This document shows, piece after piece, positions 37,488 to 50,375 of a stretch of DNA of 64,000 nt (the stretch's first letter is position 1; the number at the start of each line of letters is the position of its first letter). This DNA comes from Tachypleus tridentatus (lineage: Eukaryota > Arthropoda > Merostomata > Xiphosura > Limulidae): the NCBI RefSeq assembly GCF_004210375.1, contig NW_027467782.1:21369276-21433275 (forward strand), written 5' to 3'. Under the pieces are notes generated by a model that did not search any database, had not been told where the DNA came from, and was given only the letters and a program-made list of their open reading frames with translations. Made by a program: the position numbers and the translations under genes.

Positions 37488-38230
37488 ACCTGAAAATTTA
37501 GTGTATTTCTAAGAAATCAACCAATTTCTACGTTTTGATATTTTTATTACCTTCATCTACCTGACGATTCATCATTTGAAAAGTTGCATTATAAGGTTAT
37601 CATATCCAAACTTTAATGATGCAAAGAAGACGAAACAGTTGAAGTTAATTCTAAACAAGTTACAAAAGTCTAAATATTAGTTATTGCATTTCACCAAATA
37701 ACTTTAAACATTTCAGAAATGTTGACAATTTTATTGCGTTAATATTTTAATTTCGAAGGAAACATTCGAGATATTTCAATGGCAAAACAAAAATACAGTG
37801 TATTATTATTATATTGATTCTATTTTAAATGTGAGATTACTATGATATGACTTCGTTATTATGCAAGACTCATATTTTCCTTTTTAAGACATCTTCTTAC
37901 TGCGAAGATAAAATTAATTAATATCAGAATTAACTTGAAAAGTTTTGTTTGCTTCTTTTTATCTAAAGTAGAACAATTAAATGTTGGAAAACTGAATTTT
38001 TGTCTGAGAGAATCTATTAGTCAGATGACTCAAAGTATTATCATTACTGATTTCGTAATATAATACTGTTAATTAGATTTTGCCCACCTGTTGATCCTCG
38101 TATATTCGTGTTTTATGATATTCCCTATAAACTGTAATTATTTCATGACACGTAAGTTTCCTTTTCATATAATAAGACCACTGCAGTTCTTTCTTACCCT
38201 ATTCAAAGAGATATTTTTAGCACTGTAGTT

Positions 38231-38345
38231 CGTTTGTTTGTCTCTTTTGAATTTCGCGCAAAACTACTCGAGGGCTATCTGCGCAAGCCATTCTTTATAC
38301 TCTACTACCCACGATGGGATCAAACATATTTTCACTAACAGTGAT
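38231..38345 (-). repeat. SINE tail followed by second SINE-like fragment
   Basis: 38,231-38,292 is the reverse 3' end of the common SINE (gtttgtttgtctcttttgaa, tactcgagggctatctgcgc). 38,293-38,345 resembles the second family (ctctactacccacgatggg). The pair marks the end of similarity of unit 1. Confidence 0.65.
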
Positions 38346-40003
38346 TGGAAATTATAAATTCCGGTAAAATTGTGATTCAATTTCAAGGGCTCAAATTTTT
38401 ATAAATTTTACACAGGTAAACTGTAATAATTTAATATATTAAAAGTGGTTTCTGTTATTCAAAAGATATTTTTCAGCACTTGAATTTTTCAGTACTACAT
38501 TTAAATTACACCAAGAAAAGATATAATCAAATTCTGACATGTAGTCATAAAGATAGTCATGTTCCTGTTAAAATTATGCTAAAGAAATAGATGTTGCACA
38601 TACAACATATATTTTGTTTTATTTATGAATCTTGAGTACAGCCAAAATGTAAAAACGCTTTAATGGAAGTTTGTTTGTGATATTAATCAAAACACAACAC
38701 TAAATTTAATCAGACTCAATCATAACTTCTGATTTTGAGATATTGTTAAATTTTAGAACTCTATGTAGCACCATCGTATTTATTATTTTGTTCACATCTA
38801 CAGATTGTTAGTTATATAGACGTTCACGCCATTGCTTTTTCATAGTAAAAAATTCTGAGAACCTTTAAATATTTCATGAGTTACCTTGTATTAGGTTTAA
38901 GTAGTATATAGTAGTTCTAAAAGACTTTTTTTAGTTTGTCAACAGAAGCCAACGCATAACTGTTTTCATTTAATATGTTGAAAGTTTGTTGAAGATATAT
39001 TAATTTTCTTTAAATTAGTTATTAAGTCAAATATAGACTGTTCACTACCAAGTCAAAGAAAATATTTGTTTTCTTAAATTCACCGTCTACTTAGTACTTC
39101 TTTCTTTCCATTAGGTAGCTAACTTTATATAAGTTAAGTAGCTAGTACCCTAAAAGAGAAACAGAATTAATAATAATTTGAAAACTGATTTATCTATCCA
39201 ATACCTGTATTCTCTATATAACAATAACAGATATACCATCGAAAACCAAAACATTAAGCACAAGATATAGCACTGGAATAGCATTATGGAATGTTACTTT
39301 TAGTGGTGTCTAATTTTGACGTTTAATGTTATAAAACCTCGTTGAAATAAGCTTACGTATATACCAACTTCATTTCTGCAAAGATAAATTAATTCTCTGA
39401 TTACAAAAATTGAACAACCTTTATGTTAAATTAAACAGTTTGATGAAGTGGGAAAGTCAGACTCTTGGACATGGCAAACATTTTCATTCTGTTAAATGAC
39501 AGAATAAACGGAAAACGGCAGTCTTTAACGGTAACTTTGAAGCTTACCAGTACAAAACTTAAATTTTGATACAAGTTGTGACCAAATCACAAATATCAAA
39601 ATGTCTTGCTTTGCTCATAGCAACAAATAAACAAGAGAAAACAACAACATAAATTTGTGGAATATTAAACATGTTCTTTAGAAATTAATATCAAGTTTGA
39701 TTGTGAAAATCACAAAGTTTATTCGTTTGTAATAACGTCTTACTGAATAACTGATTTTGTTCCTTGGTATCACATACTTTAACAATTAGGATGGAATAAA
39801 CGACTTTCTAAACGAATTCTTTATAGGTATAATTACTTATTTTCAAATACATGAAATTTTCTAATAACCATTAAAATTATATTCTTTCATCAATATTTTA
39901 GATGGTTTACATTTCATTTTTTGTCCCTTTGAAAAAGGTAAATATCATAGTTTTTCTCACTCTCGTCAGGTGCAGCCAAATGTCTGCAGACTTACAACTC
40001 TTA
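38346..40003. other. Non-coding AT-rich interval
   Basis: No exon or repeat recognised; low complexity AT-rich sequence within the duplicated locus. Confidence 0.45.
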
Positions 40004-40272
40004 AAGGCCAGGCATGGCAAGGTGGGTTAAGGCGTTCGACTCGTAATATGAGGGTCACGAGTTCGAATCTCAGTCACAACAAACATAAACCCTCTTTCTT
40101 CCGTGTGGACATTATAATGTGAAGGTGAATCCCACTATTCGTTGGTAAAAGAGTAGCCCCAGAATTGGGGGTTGGTGGTGATGACTAGCTGCCTACCCTG
40201 TAGTCTTACTGCAAATTAGGGACGCTAGCACAGATAGCCCTCGAGTAGCTTTGTGCAAAATTAAAAAAAAAG
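40004..40272 (+). repeat. tRNA-derived SINE, full length
   Basis: Head (ggcatggcaaggtgggttaa, then gagttcgaatctcag), body and A-rich end are all present, with scattered substitutions. Confidence 0.87.
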
Positions 40273-40499
40273 CTTGAAACCAGATTTAGATACACCTAGT
40301 GAGCAGAACCCTATTTTTAACTCTATGCTTTTCTTAAGAAATAACCTAAAATATTTAAAACGGGAAAGTTAAAAATACGTATAAATTTTACTTTATTTCA
40401 AATTTTCTAGAACATTTTGACAAAAATTTTAGCTTAATACTTTTGCGAATGCTTTATTAATCCTATATAAACAAACTTAAAATTAAAATAAGAATAATA

Positions 40500-42060
40500 A
40501 AACCTTATTTTCTAAAATAGTTCAGGGCTTTCTTAAATCTTGCCGTCAAATGTGGTTATGTCTGTCGTCTAGGTGTTTTGACAATGACATTGGAGTTTGA
40601 TATTAAAAAGTCACGAAATAAGATTTCACGTCTAAAATAAAGAAGAATGTAAAGAAGAAGAAATATCAGAAGTTAATTCTGAATGAGTTACAAAATTGTA
40701 AATAATAATTTAATATGTTATAACTAATTGAAGTGTCCGTATTTCATCAAATTACTTTTAAATGTGAGACATCTCATCAATTTTGTGGCTTTAGTGTCTT
40801 AATTTCAAGAGAAAACATTAGAGATATTTTGATAGTTGTACAAAAGTTAAATGTGTTTTTATTAAGTTGACTCTATTTAAAAGTGAAGATTACTAGGGTG
40901 AATCTACATTATTTTACAACATCATTTGTCATTTACAGATAACAATAGAATAAACATTTTTTTACCTGAAATTAGTTTATATATTTGATGTAAGATGGTA
41001 GCGCATTTTCTGTCTATTGATTATGTAAGATTTTAATATATCAATAATAAAAGAATATATTTTATTGAGCTCTTTCTTTAAACGAATACGATGTAATACC
41101 AAAATCATACAAACAAATACTTTACAATAGTACAAGTAATGAAAGAAATGAACGTCTTTACATCAGATGCAACTTTCGATCTTTGATTATCGATGTTTTA
41201 GAAATGTTTAATTAGATGTTGTGGAAGAGGAATATGGAAGATACGGTGGTGCTGGTGGATATGATGATTATAGAAAATGAGGTTTTGGTGGTGAAGGAAT
41301 TAGTAACAACGTAACAATCAGTTTTGTGAATTAGTAATATCAAAATCAATCTTCTCTGATAGCTACGTCTGGAACAGGTGAAATACTCTATGATAGAAAT
41401 GATAACAAATAACTCACATTATGACAACTATTTTTAAACGAAAGAAGAAAGAAATTACTGAATAAAAATAATATTTAAGTAATGTAGACAGTCAAAGATA
41501 TCTAATAATCCTTAATGTCAAAACCGTTATTGCATTCCCAAAGTCATTGAAAATGAATTTTGAAAGTAATAGAGAAATTAGAAAAAGGTTGTATAACTAA
41601 CAGCATTAAACAATAAAGGTACTCTCTTCTTCAGTAATAATTAATTACTGACAAAGGTACTATAGGAGAAATGTGATTTGACTGTTAAAATATGGACTTT
41701 CCTTTCTTGTCACTAACATTTCATTCTTTATCAAAATTATATATATTGCTTTCTCATCTGAGTAAAAACATAAGCAATAAAGAAAACTTATTTCTTCACT
41801 GTTGTGATTAAAACGAAAACCTAATACTTCTTGATCGTTTCTTGTTCCTGTATCTCACATGGCTTTCGAGCATACTTAAAACTGTTTTACTGCTCAGGTT
41901 GTTCGATAGTTGAAAATATTTTCATTTCAATGCAATCTAATCTTCAAAACAAACCTTGCGAAACAAAGCTGTATAAGGACAGAAAGCTGATATAATGATG
42001 AGATATTACTGTCCCACCTTTCATATACGTGAAGAAAACAATATTACTCAGTGTTATACA
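40500..42060 (+). repeat. Diverged duplicated unit 2
   Basis: 40,500-40,920 aligns with 49,060-49,450, and 41,440-42,060 aligns with 50,750-51,210, same orientation. Markers are gaagaagaaatatcagaag versus gaagaagaaatagaagaaa, and cttgatcgtttcttgttcctgt versus cctgatcgtttgtttttcctgt. Between these flanks lies the Gly-rich exon remnant at 41,212. The promoter and first exon expected from the other units are replaced by unrelated sequence (about 40,920-41,200) that recurs near 46,300-46,930. Confidence 0.7.
41212..41320 (+). pseudogene. Gly-rich exon remnant of the secreted-peptide family
   Basis: The frame reads DVVEEEYGRYGGAGGYDDYR, then K, a TGA, and GFGGEGI. Codon by codon it aligns without gaps with the C-terminal end of the intact family member (VGYSNL, TAA, RGGFGSVGF, minus strand near 56,950). 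Its flanks are paralogous to those of the intact gene's relatives. No promoter, ATG exon or signal-peptide exon is present nearby, so this is an orphan exon piece. The in-frame stop falls two codons after the equivalent stop in the intact copy. Confidence 0.55.
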
Positions 42061-42540
42061 ACATTATCTCTTTGTCTGTTTTGCTAAACAGGACGAATAT
42101 TTAAAATAATATGATCGACTCATTCTCTACAACATTCAGTAGAAGAATTGTTGTCTTAAAATCATAGTTAATTGATGGAGACAAAATTTGGATAATTTCT
42201 AGTGATCTGAAGCGATCTTATATATTTATATTCATATCCTTCTACTATAGTTTATTCACAACATGATAATGAGGATAATCTATTATTCTAATAATTTTGT
42301 CCAAAACGTATACTTCAACAAACCAAATAATTTCTTATACTTTCATGTTAAAACAATCTTTCTCTTCAAAGTCTTGTAACTGATGTGCAATCAATGTCAT
42401 CACTTCTCTTATTTGATCACGGAACAATCAATTTAATCGATAAAACTTGAATATGGCTTGAAATGTTGAATCAAATACTTTCTTATATACAGCAAGAGAA
42501 CTGTTTTTTCCAGATGTCTTTACTTTAGCTCTGTTAGATT
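42061..42540. other. 3' flank of duplicated unit 2
   Basis: Non-coding. 41,995-42,130 is similar, in inverted orientation, to 54,700-54,840 (shared tattactcagtgtt and acagga-gaatattta), so this flank was copied into the spacer of the large inverted repeat. Confidence 0.5.
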
Positions 42541-42722
42541 AAATGATGACAACTAGTTATCACCACTGAACGGATTACTATTTTAGCAACAAGTAGTCGG
42601 ACTGACCGTTACATAATAACACGCCCATTTCTGAAAGGAGAAGCATGTTTAGTATGACAAGGAGGTGAAGTCGCGCTTCACAGAGTACACGATCAGTGCC
42701 TAAACCACCAAGCCATTTCGGG
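42541..42722 (-). repeat. Old, diverged tRNA-derived SINE
   Basis: The reverse-oriented copy retains gactgaccgttacataataa and a worn head (caccaagccatttcggg). It is much more mutated than the other copies. Confidence 0.65.
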
Positions 42723-45225
42723 TATGAATGAAATTTAATCTTCTATGTTTATAAACTTATAGCTAACACGCCGGAGACCTATAAAAACCTCTTCTACACT
42801 GATTTAATAATTAATTACAAATCACAAGCAAGTTAATGTATATTACTTTGATTAAATTCAACCAGACAAATTTTGGTAATTGCTCTTCACATTTTAAAAT
42901 TAGCTTACTTTAAGTCTAAGTAAAGATTTAAATTCCATGTTTAGAGTTATAAACTTAATAGATACAATAAAAGTTAATAAAATGAAATTATTTATTTCAG
43001 AAGGATAACGACAAATGTTTTGGTGTGATAATATTTACTTGACTGATTTCCTATTCTACCTTTTAACATGGTGGAATAGCTTATAAGAACAAAATATTCA
43101 TTTTATCGATTTTTTTCTTATCACCAGAAGTGAAAAAAAAAAAAAAATTGTGAGTAAGTGCCTAATGCATTCTTTGATTCGCCGAACTATCTGATGTAAG
43201 CTGTAGTTTTTCCTCTTTACGGTTTATTAGCACAGCATGAGTAAGAATGTCATGATGTTAATGAAATAGCTACAAATGGAATAAAATTTCATAAATAAAG
43301 ATATACGATATTCAAATATCGACAAATATTTATTTGTCGTGGAAAATAATAGTAATATCAATTTTGTAAAGATAATTGGTCAAGTTGCTCTTTTTAACAA
43401 GATACGAAAATAAGAAAAAGTACTTCGACGAAGTTTGTAAGTAGAAAATAAATTATTTTAACAGAAAGATATTAAATATGCAAAAAGAAAAAGAAACATT
43501 TTCTGCATTGTGTATGTGTTCTCTTTATTTTCATTGTTTTTTCAGACAGAAGAATACAAATCATTATTTACTATATGTTTAAAACTATGGGAAATTCAAT
43601 ATTTTAACTTTGTATTAATTTAATCATGATTTCAAAACTTTATAGTATGTAATATCTCTCTTACTTTAAAATTACAACAAATAACCGTTTTGTTTGTTTT
43701 TGATCTGGAAATTTGTTCACAGCTTTGATGTAAGATAGCGACGCATTTTCCGTCTATCATTTTGTTATGTAAGATTTCAAATACGACATTTAAATGAATA
43801 TATTTTATTTACCTATTTGTTAGAACTAACAATTATTATTGACAAAACCAATCCTAACAAATATTTTTCACCTGTATAAATAACGAAATAGATGAACATC
43901 AGATGCGACTTTCACTATCTGTTTACTACAGTTGCCTTGATGAAGGTCTTACAACACTAAAATCATGGAAACTTACCGTAGACAGCTTAATAATTAAATA
44001 TTGAAAAATATCTTGCTTATTTGATTTTAGGTATTAATTTATGTTATAATGAAAAGGGCAAGCATTAATAGGCCTTATTCTCAGGTAGTGGGCATTTAGT
44101 AATAATTTGAGTTACACAACTAAGTTGAAACCTTAACCAAACCTTTATTATGTTGCTATGTCTATTTTAATTTTATTTATATTATCAATAGATCCATGTA
44201 TTATGTCTGATGTTATCAATTTTGATACCGTTGTATTTTGAGACCTGATATGATTGTTCATAATCTTTCAAAATCAAGAAGCTGATAATTTCTTGAATTT
44301 TGTAATGGGATAAAGTAAACAGGAACCTTTCCTCAAATACATATAGAAATTAATAAAATTTTTGCTCGTTTTTGAGATATGGAGTGGTCTTAGCTTTTAA
44401 ACCACCAAAACTCACACACTAGTCGAGAACTCTAGCAATAGAATTAAAGTTAACTATTGTAAAGGTTGTTAGTGGACCGTTGTTAAACATCTAAAAGTAA
44501 CAGATAAATAAACTAACTTCGTGAAGATTTGAAAATGGTATTTTGTAGTTGGTACTTTCTACTCAGAAATAAATTGTTATTCTTTATTTAAAGAACAGCA
44601 AGAGGAAGAAAGAAATTCTTCACGCTACTACAATCTATACGAGGTGGCGTAGTGGTAAGGATTTCATCAGTTTCTTATTTAGAAACAGACGTAATTTACA
44701 GGTTGTGAAAACATTTCTATTATCCTTTGTTACCTGTGTAGATTCTAACCTACAGATGAATATAGTCGCGGTTGTATATTGTTCGTTGTCACTCTTGCAT
44801 AGAAAGAGTTGTTTTTCTTAAACATTTACCGTTTTAATTTTCTTCAACTAGAGTGTTCTGGAGAGCAGTGGTTATCTTAACAAAAGGGATAATCAGTCTT
44901 TTCACAGAACGTTCCTTCTCATGATGTAATTAAATATTTTTTTACGGATAAAGGAAATTTTGAATAACAGATAATAATAATATAATATTGTGATTAATAT
45001 AAACGAAAATACTTATCTTTCGTTTGGGCAGCGTATTATATAGTGTAAAAGATCAGTTAGAAAAATATAATTATAAATCCTAGCCATTAATTTCTATAAT
45101 GATTTATTTCGCGATAAAAGACACATTTAAGAGATCACTGTAACCAGCTGTAGTTCGTAATCATTCCTTTTCTCACGAAACATGTGACTGTTATAGTCTA
45201 TAACTAAGGTTATTAAAATTTAACT
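42723..45225. other. Non-coding interval with repeated fragments
   Basis: No gene. 43,735-43,870 (gcattttccgtctatc, aaatacgacattt) is matched in inverted orientation at 63,780-63,905 and has weaker direct similarity to 40,980-41,090. A run of A lies near 43,132-43,146. A tRNA-like fragment (gaggtggcgtagtggtaagg, 44,640) lacks a B box. Confidence 0.5.
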
Positions 45226-45496
45226 TGTTTGTTTTGGAATTTCGCACAAAGCTACTCAAGGGCTATCTGTGCTAGCCGTCCCTAATTTAGCAGTGTAAGA
45301 CTAGAGGGAAGGTACCTAATCATCACCACCCACCGCCGACTCTTAGGCTACTCTTTTACCAACGAATAGTGGGATTGACCGTCACATTATACACCCCCAC
45401 GGCTGGGAGGGCGAGCATGTTTAGCGCGACGCGGGCACGAACCTGCGACCCTCGGATTACGAGTCGCACGCCTTACGCGCTTGGCCATGCTGGGCT
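45226..45496 (-). repeat. tRNA-derived SINE, full length
   Basis: Tail, body and head are all present in reverse orientation, from gtttgttttggaatttcgc to ggccatgctgggc. The head has lost two bases in the A-box region. Confidence 0.9.
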
Positions 45497-47094
45497 AAAA
45501 TTTAATTAATGTAAATAAAACAAAGAGTCTCATTTCTTTTTAGTGAAACAAACAAACATAAGTTAATAATAAGTTATACAATAAATTTCCCCTCACCAAA
45601 TAAAGTGAAGATACAACATTGTATAGCTTTTTTTATCTTTTTAACGTAAAGATCATTTTCAAAGATGGTGGACTTAATAACCACACCAACTAGAACCATC
45701 ATTCAGAACATTATAAAAAACTTCAGTGAGCTTATTAAAATTATTTTTGGAATTTAGATCATTGAATTCAAACGATTTCGGAAACTAGAGGAACAATTAA
45801 ATACACTAAGACATGTTGTGATCATGGTCTAACTGTCGTCTATCAAACTTGATAAAAATGTTAGAGCTTCCATTGTAAAAAGATGAGAATAAATATCTCT
45901 TTATTTAAAATTTTCTCCAACAGTTTGAACTAAGTAATTTTTAGCTTCATTCTTTTCTGAATGCATTGTTAGTTCTACATAAATTAATTCATATTCAAAT
46001 GAGATAACTGAAAACACCATTTTTAACAACGATCATAAAGTTTCAATTTATAGCTGCGAGGTAAGGATTACCACACGAGCGCTTTCAGATCTGCACAATG
46101 ATCTGTTATCTTTGGTAACTTTGCATTGAAAGGAGGATTTGCGCTGATATATTAATATAATGAAAAAATTATCTCGCTCAATCATATGAACAACAAATAT
46201 TCTCATTTAGGAACAAAAAGTGAACAAAGAACAATATAATTTTCATTGTGGTTTTTTAATAAAGATTAACTTTTACGTGTAAATAGAAGATTTATCACTC
46301 AGCTTTGTTCAGTATGTCATTATAATATTCACGCTGCTGGATTAATTAAAATAACTATGTTCTGAAGTAAACACGAAATTAAACTTCAAGAACAAAAATA
46401 TATGTACTTTGTGAACCGGCATATATTTATTTGTCATGAATGAAAGCAATAATAAATGATAGAAATTATGTAAATACATTTTTTAGGTTGTTCGTTTTAC
46501 CCCGATTTTATAATTATGAAGAAAATTTCGGTAATATTTGTAAGTATAACAATTATTTTAAAATAAAAATATTAAATATAAATGAAATACAATAATAATA
46601 ACTTTCTCTATTTCATATTTGCTCCTTTATATTGTTTTGAAAATATAAAAATACATAGAAATATTTTCTAAATGTTAAAAACTGTAAGAAATTCAATATT
46701 TTTAATTGTTATGAATTTAATCTCATTCTTTAAAATTACAAAATATTACGGTCTCATTTTTGCCTTGCAAATAGTTGAAACAAACACACATTAATTCAAA
46801 AAGCAAAACAAACAAATACTCTACAACAGTACAAGTAATGAAATACATTTACTTTTCACTGCCAGATGTGACGTTCAAAATTTCATTATCTATCTTCTAG
46901 AAATGGTCAATTAGAAGTCAATGTATCAAATTATTTAGCAGCTTTCGCAAGAAAAAGGGAAAATTCGAATACACCAGTGAAGAAGAGATATTTCATGTCT
47001 TTAATTTGTATTATATTGGTCCTTTTGTTACTATACACTAGTTATTCATTTAAGTAGTTGTATGTCACATTTAGAGATGGTCTAAAACTATATC
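45497..47094. other. Non-coding interval with a locus-specific repeat
   Basis: 46,790-46,930 (caaacaaatactctacaaca, caagtaatgaaa, ctagaaatggtcaattaga) resembles 41,090-41,215 just upstream of the Gly-rich remnant. No open exon follows here; expected Gly-rich codons are absent. Confidence 0.5.
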
Positions 47095-47226
47095 AAAAGT
47101 AGCTCAAGAGTCCGCACAGGTTCTGATTACTGCCTGCCTTCTATCTAGTATTTCACTGCTATATTATGGACGGCTACAGTAAAGAGCCTTCTAAGAGGCT
47201 TTTTCGAAAATAAAAACCAACAAACT
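47095..47226 (+). repeat. Diverged tRNA-derived SINE, 3' part
   Basis: A worn body (agtagctcaagagtccgc, ctatattatggacggcta) with a degenerate tail. Confidence 0.6.
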
Positions 47227-47369
47227 GGTGCTATATCTGCATGGAGGTTATACGTTTGTAATCCAAATGATATTTTATGAGTTTTTAAAGTAGGAACACT
47301 CATATACCAATCCATTACTCTAGCAACAGGATTAAAAGTTATCCTTCGTAACCGTTTCTTGTAAACCAG

Positions 47370-48031
47370 TTCTAATCAACTCAAACTACATAATAAATAT
47401 ACATATTTAACCATGACTTGCGAATTGATTTTGGTATTTTCTACCAGAATAACATATTATAAATACATCATCTGAGCAGCAAAGGCTTAAACATAGCGAT
47501 ACGTAATATAGGACTGTTGATTTGCGGAGGACAAATCGATAAAATTTGTTTTCTACAAGAATAATACATTTAGCTGAATAATAGAACAATCATCACGCTT
47601 ATAACATCACCACACCCAAAAGTACTGGAAATTTCAACTGACTAAATGGTTTTATTAAGATCTTGCAATACTTTCTGGCATCAAGGTTTTTGATACTGGT
47701 GTTTATTTCTTAAAAGAATTATTTTTTTCTCTTGCTGTTATATTTACATATATATATGAAACTCTTTATAATTTTCTTTATTTTAAAATTCGATTTTTTA
47801 TATTGTTCAATTTCAATTGTAAATAGCGATATTTGTATTCCTATATATTCTCGTAGTAAAATTACGACGAAAAAATTTCATTCGCTCATCTTTATCCTTA
47901 CAGAAAAACAACGTAATTAACACATGATTTCACGACGATTGAGATCAATGAAAACACGATCAAACAAAAGTATATTAATAACAAATATATTTTGTGAATT
48001 GGAAAATTTTAATTGATTTAACTTAAAGAAA
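47370..48031 (+). repeat. Upstream flank of duplicated unit (matches 35,240-35,900)
   Basis: Shared markers are ttataaatacatcat, gaacaatcatcacgcttataa and ctaaatggtttta. This flank continues naturally into the left inverted-repeat arm, as in unit 1, but is not present beyond the outer end of the right arm. Confidence 0.7.
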
Positions 48032-49873
48032 ATATACAAAGATATGAAGTGTAATATACTTCCGTCTGAATCTTTTATACATTGGAGTTTCATTATAATG
48101 ATTAAAATATCAGTATGGCTGACATAAGACGTCTTTTGTCGCACCAGCTGATTAACTAAGACATATTTTAAAACGCTTGATCACTACATGGAGCGTGTCT
48201 AGACTGTCATTATGACAATTTACTGCACTCAAAGTCTTAACCCATAAAACACTTGTCTTCGATAGGATGCCGTAGAGTTTACATTATCGATCACACATCA
48301 GACTCTTCTACTCGACAAAATTAGCTTTAACATTTTGTTGCGTGTTTTATTGATAACCTTACTCATAGGAGCAACAACAGTTAAAAGGCGTTATTTTCAC
48401 CCTTCCATAACTAGTGTTTAACTTACTTGCCAAGTTGACAGTACGACGAGTATCGTCTTCATTGTTAGTTTCATCTGTTTCAAACGTATAAATTATATGT
48501 GTCTGTCAAGTATAAAGTGATAAGATAGTAGCTATTTTACTACAGTCTCGCTAACTGAAGTTCTTAGTGTAGCATTTACCTGAGGAATCTCAAATTGCTA
48601 TTTCAAATAATAATATTACACCTGTGAGAAAATTACAAGTTAGTGAAAGTATACTAGAAATCCACTGTTACAGATTTTCTTCTCGGCAGTGTGTACCAAA
48701 ACTATAGCTACAATATTCATTACTTAAAATATTAAATTTTTCCATTGTAATTATTTACATACATTTCATACTCAATGATATCTTGTAGTTCTACACATTA
48801 TACTTACGTTCCTATTCTGATTAATTAAACTGTATTTGCTAATCTGTTTTAGTTACATTTCTAAACAAATAAACTTTTACTCTAACACTTCATGAAGCCA
48901 AGGTTAATGAAAAGGAAATAAAGTAAACAAAAACATTCAGGCTCACTTCTTTTTATTCTGAATAATACATAAGTGAGTAATAAGATACACAAACGACTTC
49001 CTCCCTAAAAAATGAAGTGCAGCGATATATTCGAATGATTCAGGAGTCTCATTGCACATTTAACTTGACGTAGTCATGTTGTCATGTTCTGTTTGTCTTC
49101 TGTGCATCTTGACAACATTGGACTTTGCTTTGCAAAAACTCACATAATAAGGCTATCATGTTTAAAATACAATGATGCAACGAAGAAGAAATAGAAGAAA
49201 CTAGTTCTAAATGAGATAAAATTCTGAATATCATATAATAGTGTCACAAATAATTGAAGTTAACGTATATCATCAAACTGCTTTTAAAATGTCAGACCTT
49301 TCAACATTTTTCAACGTAAGCACATTATTTTCCAGGGTAAACAATTTATTATATTTCGATGGTACGTTAAAAATTCATATATTATTATTACGTTGATTCT
49401 GTTTAAAAGTGGAAATGAGTATGATATCGCTTCGTTATTGTACTACACTCATATTTTCTTCTTTAAGAAATGTTCTTACTGCATAGATAAAAGTAATATA
49501 TATGAGATTTCATTTGATGAGTTTTTTTATATATAAGGTACGTAATTCAATGATGGGAAATTGCATCATAATTTTGTCTGAGATAATCTGTTAGTCATAT
49601 GACTCAAAATATTATCATTACTGTCTGCATAATATACTGTTTTGCCCACCAATTGATCCTGGTATATTGGTGTTTGATGATATTCACTATGAACTGTAAT
49701 TATTTCATGACACGTAAGTTTCCTTCTTCCTATCATAAGACAATTGCAGCTCTTTCTTATTCTATTCGCAGAAATATTTTCTGCATTGTACTTCGTAATG
49801 TGATTGGACAAAAGTGAAACATTCACGTAGCGTTCTGAGTGTCACATTTTCCATTGATACTGCAGACTTTAAC

Positions 49874-50375
49874 TATATAATCGTGTTTTCATCAGTAAAG
49901 TCATTGTTCTACAAGCGCTCTCTCTTTGCATGCTTATCATCTACACTGTAAAGAGATTGAAACGTGACTGCTGATCAAATTGTTTGGACGAAAAATAACC
50001 TTCAATATTAGATATTTAAAATTCATTAGTTGTAATTTATCAAAAATGGAAAAATTCTGTCGATGTGATATTTCTCTAAATTCTGTAAATCCTTGTCAAA
50101 ATCTAACTTCTATTAACATATTTTGTCATTTACCTATTACATCAAGATATTATGTTTTCATTTAAAGTGAGAAAGCTGCTATGTGTTGCAATAATTTTGC
50201 GATGTTTACTTTGATGAGAAGCGATGATCTTAAAGCAATTGGGTACAGTTCTAACAATCAAAATGACCTGTCGGTAACAGAGTCACGTCATTTTATTATT
50301 AGTATTTTGAACTCAAACCATAAATCTAAAGCATGTGAATACACTTTAAGAGAATTCACAAGCTGTCGTCTGTAA
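49874..50375 (+). pseudogene. Secreted-peptide family pseudogene, ATG exon lost
   Basis: A TATATAA box (49,874-49,880) and transcribed-leader sequence like that of the intact gene (ctctctctttgca, cttatcatctaca) are present. A deletion has removed the segment that carries the ATG and splice donor in the sister copy; similarity resumes at ataaccttcaatatta (49,996). The second-exon relic (50,171 onward) keeps aagctgctatgtgttgcaat, which encodes the signal-peptide core. It has one G fewer than the sister copy after tgcaataatttt, shifting the frame. No Gly-rich end is found downstream. Both inverted-repeat arms share these defects, so they predate the inverted duplication. Confidence 0.65.

Larger units (their letters stand above)
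35240..38230 (+). repeat. Diverged duplicated unit 1 of the 35-64 kb locus
   Basis: By eye, 35,240-35,900 aligns with 47,370-48,030, and 36,010-38,230 aligns with 51,790-53,770, same orientation, about 75-80% identical with small indels. Markers include aacgaacaccagatgttttcatg (36,178 and 51,953) and accttcatctacctga (37,550 and 53,070). Unit 1 carries SINEs absent from the partner copy (35,905-36,003; 37,222-37,487) and loses similarity at a SINE tail at 38,231, which removes the promoter and gene expected there. Confidence 0.75.

Noticed and set aside
44640..44700. tRNA-like fragment gaggtggcgtagtggtaagg
   Set aside because: Only an A-box-like piece is present; no B box or cloverleaf could be made.
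49566..49826. 86-codon minus-strand frame, mirrored at 61.65-61.89 kb
   Set aside because: A shadow of promoter-region DNA repeated by the inverted repeat; no start context or homologue.
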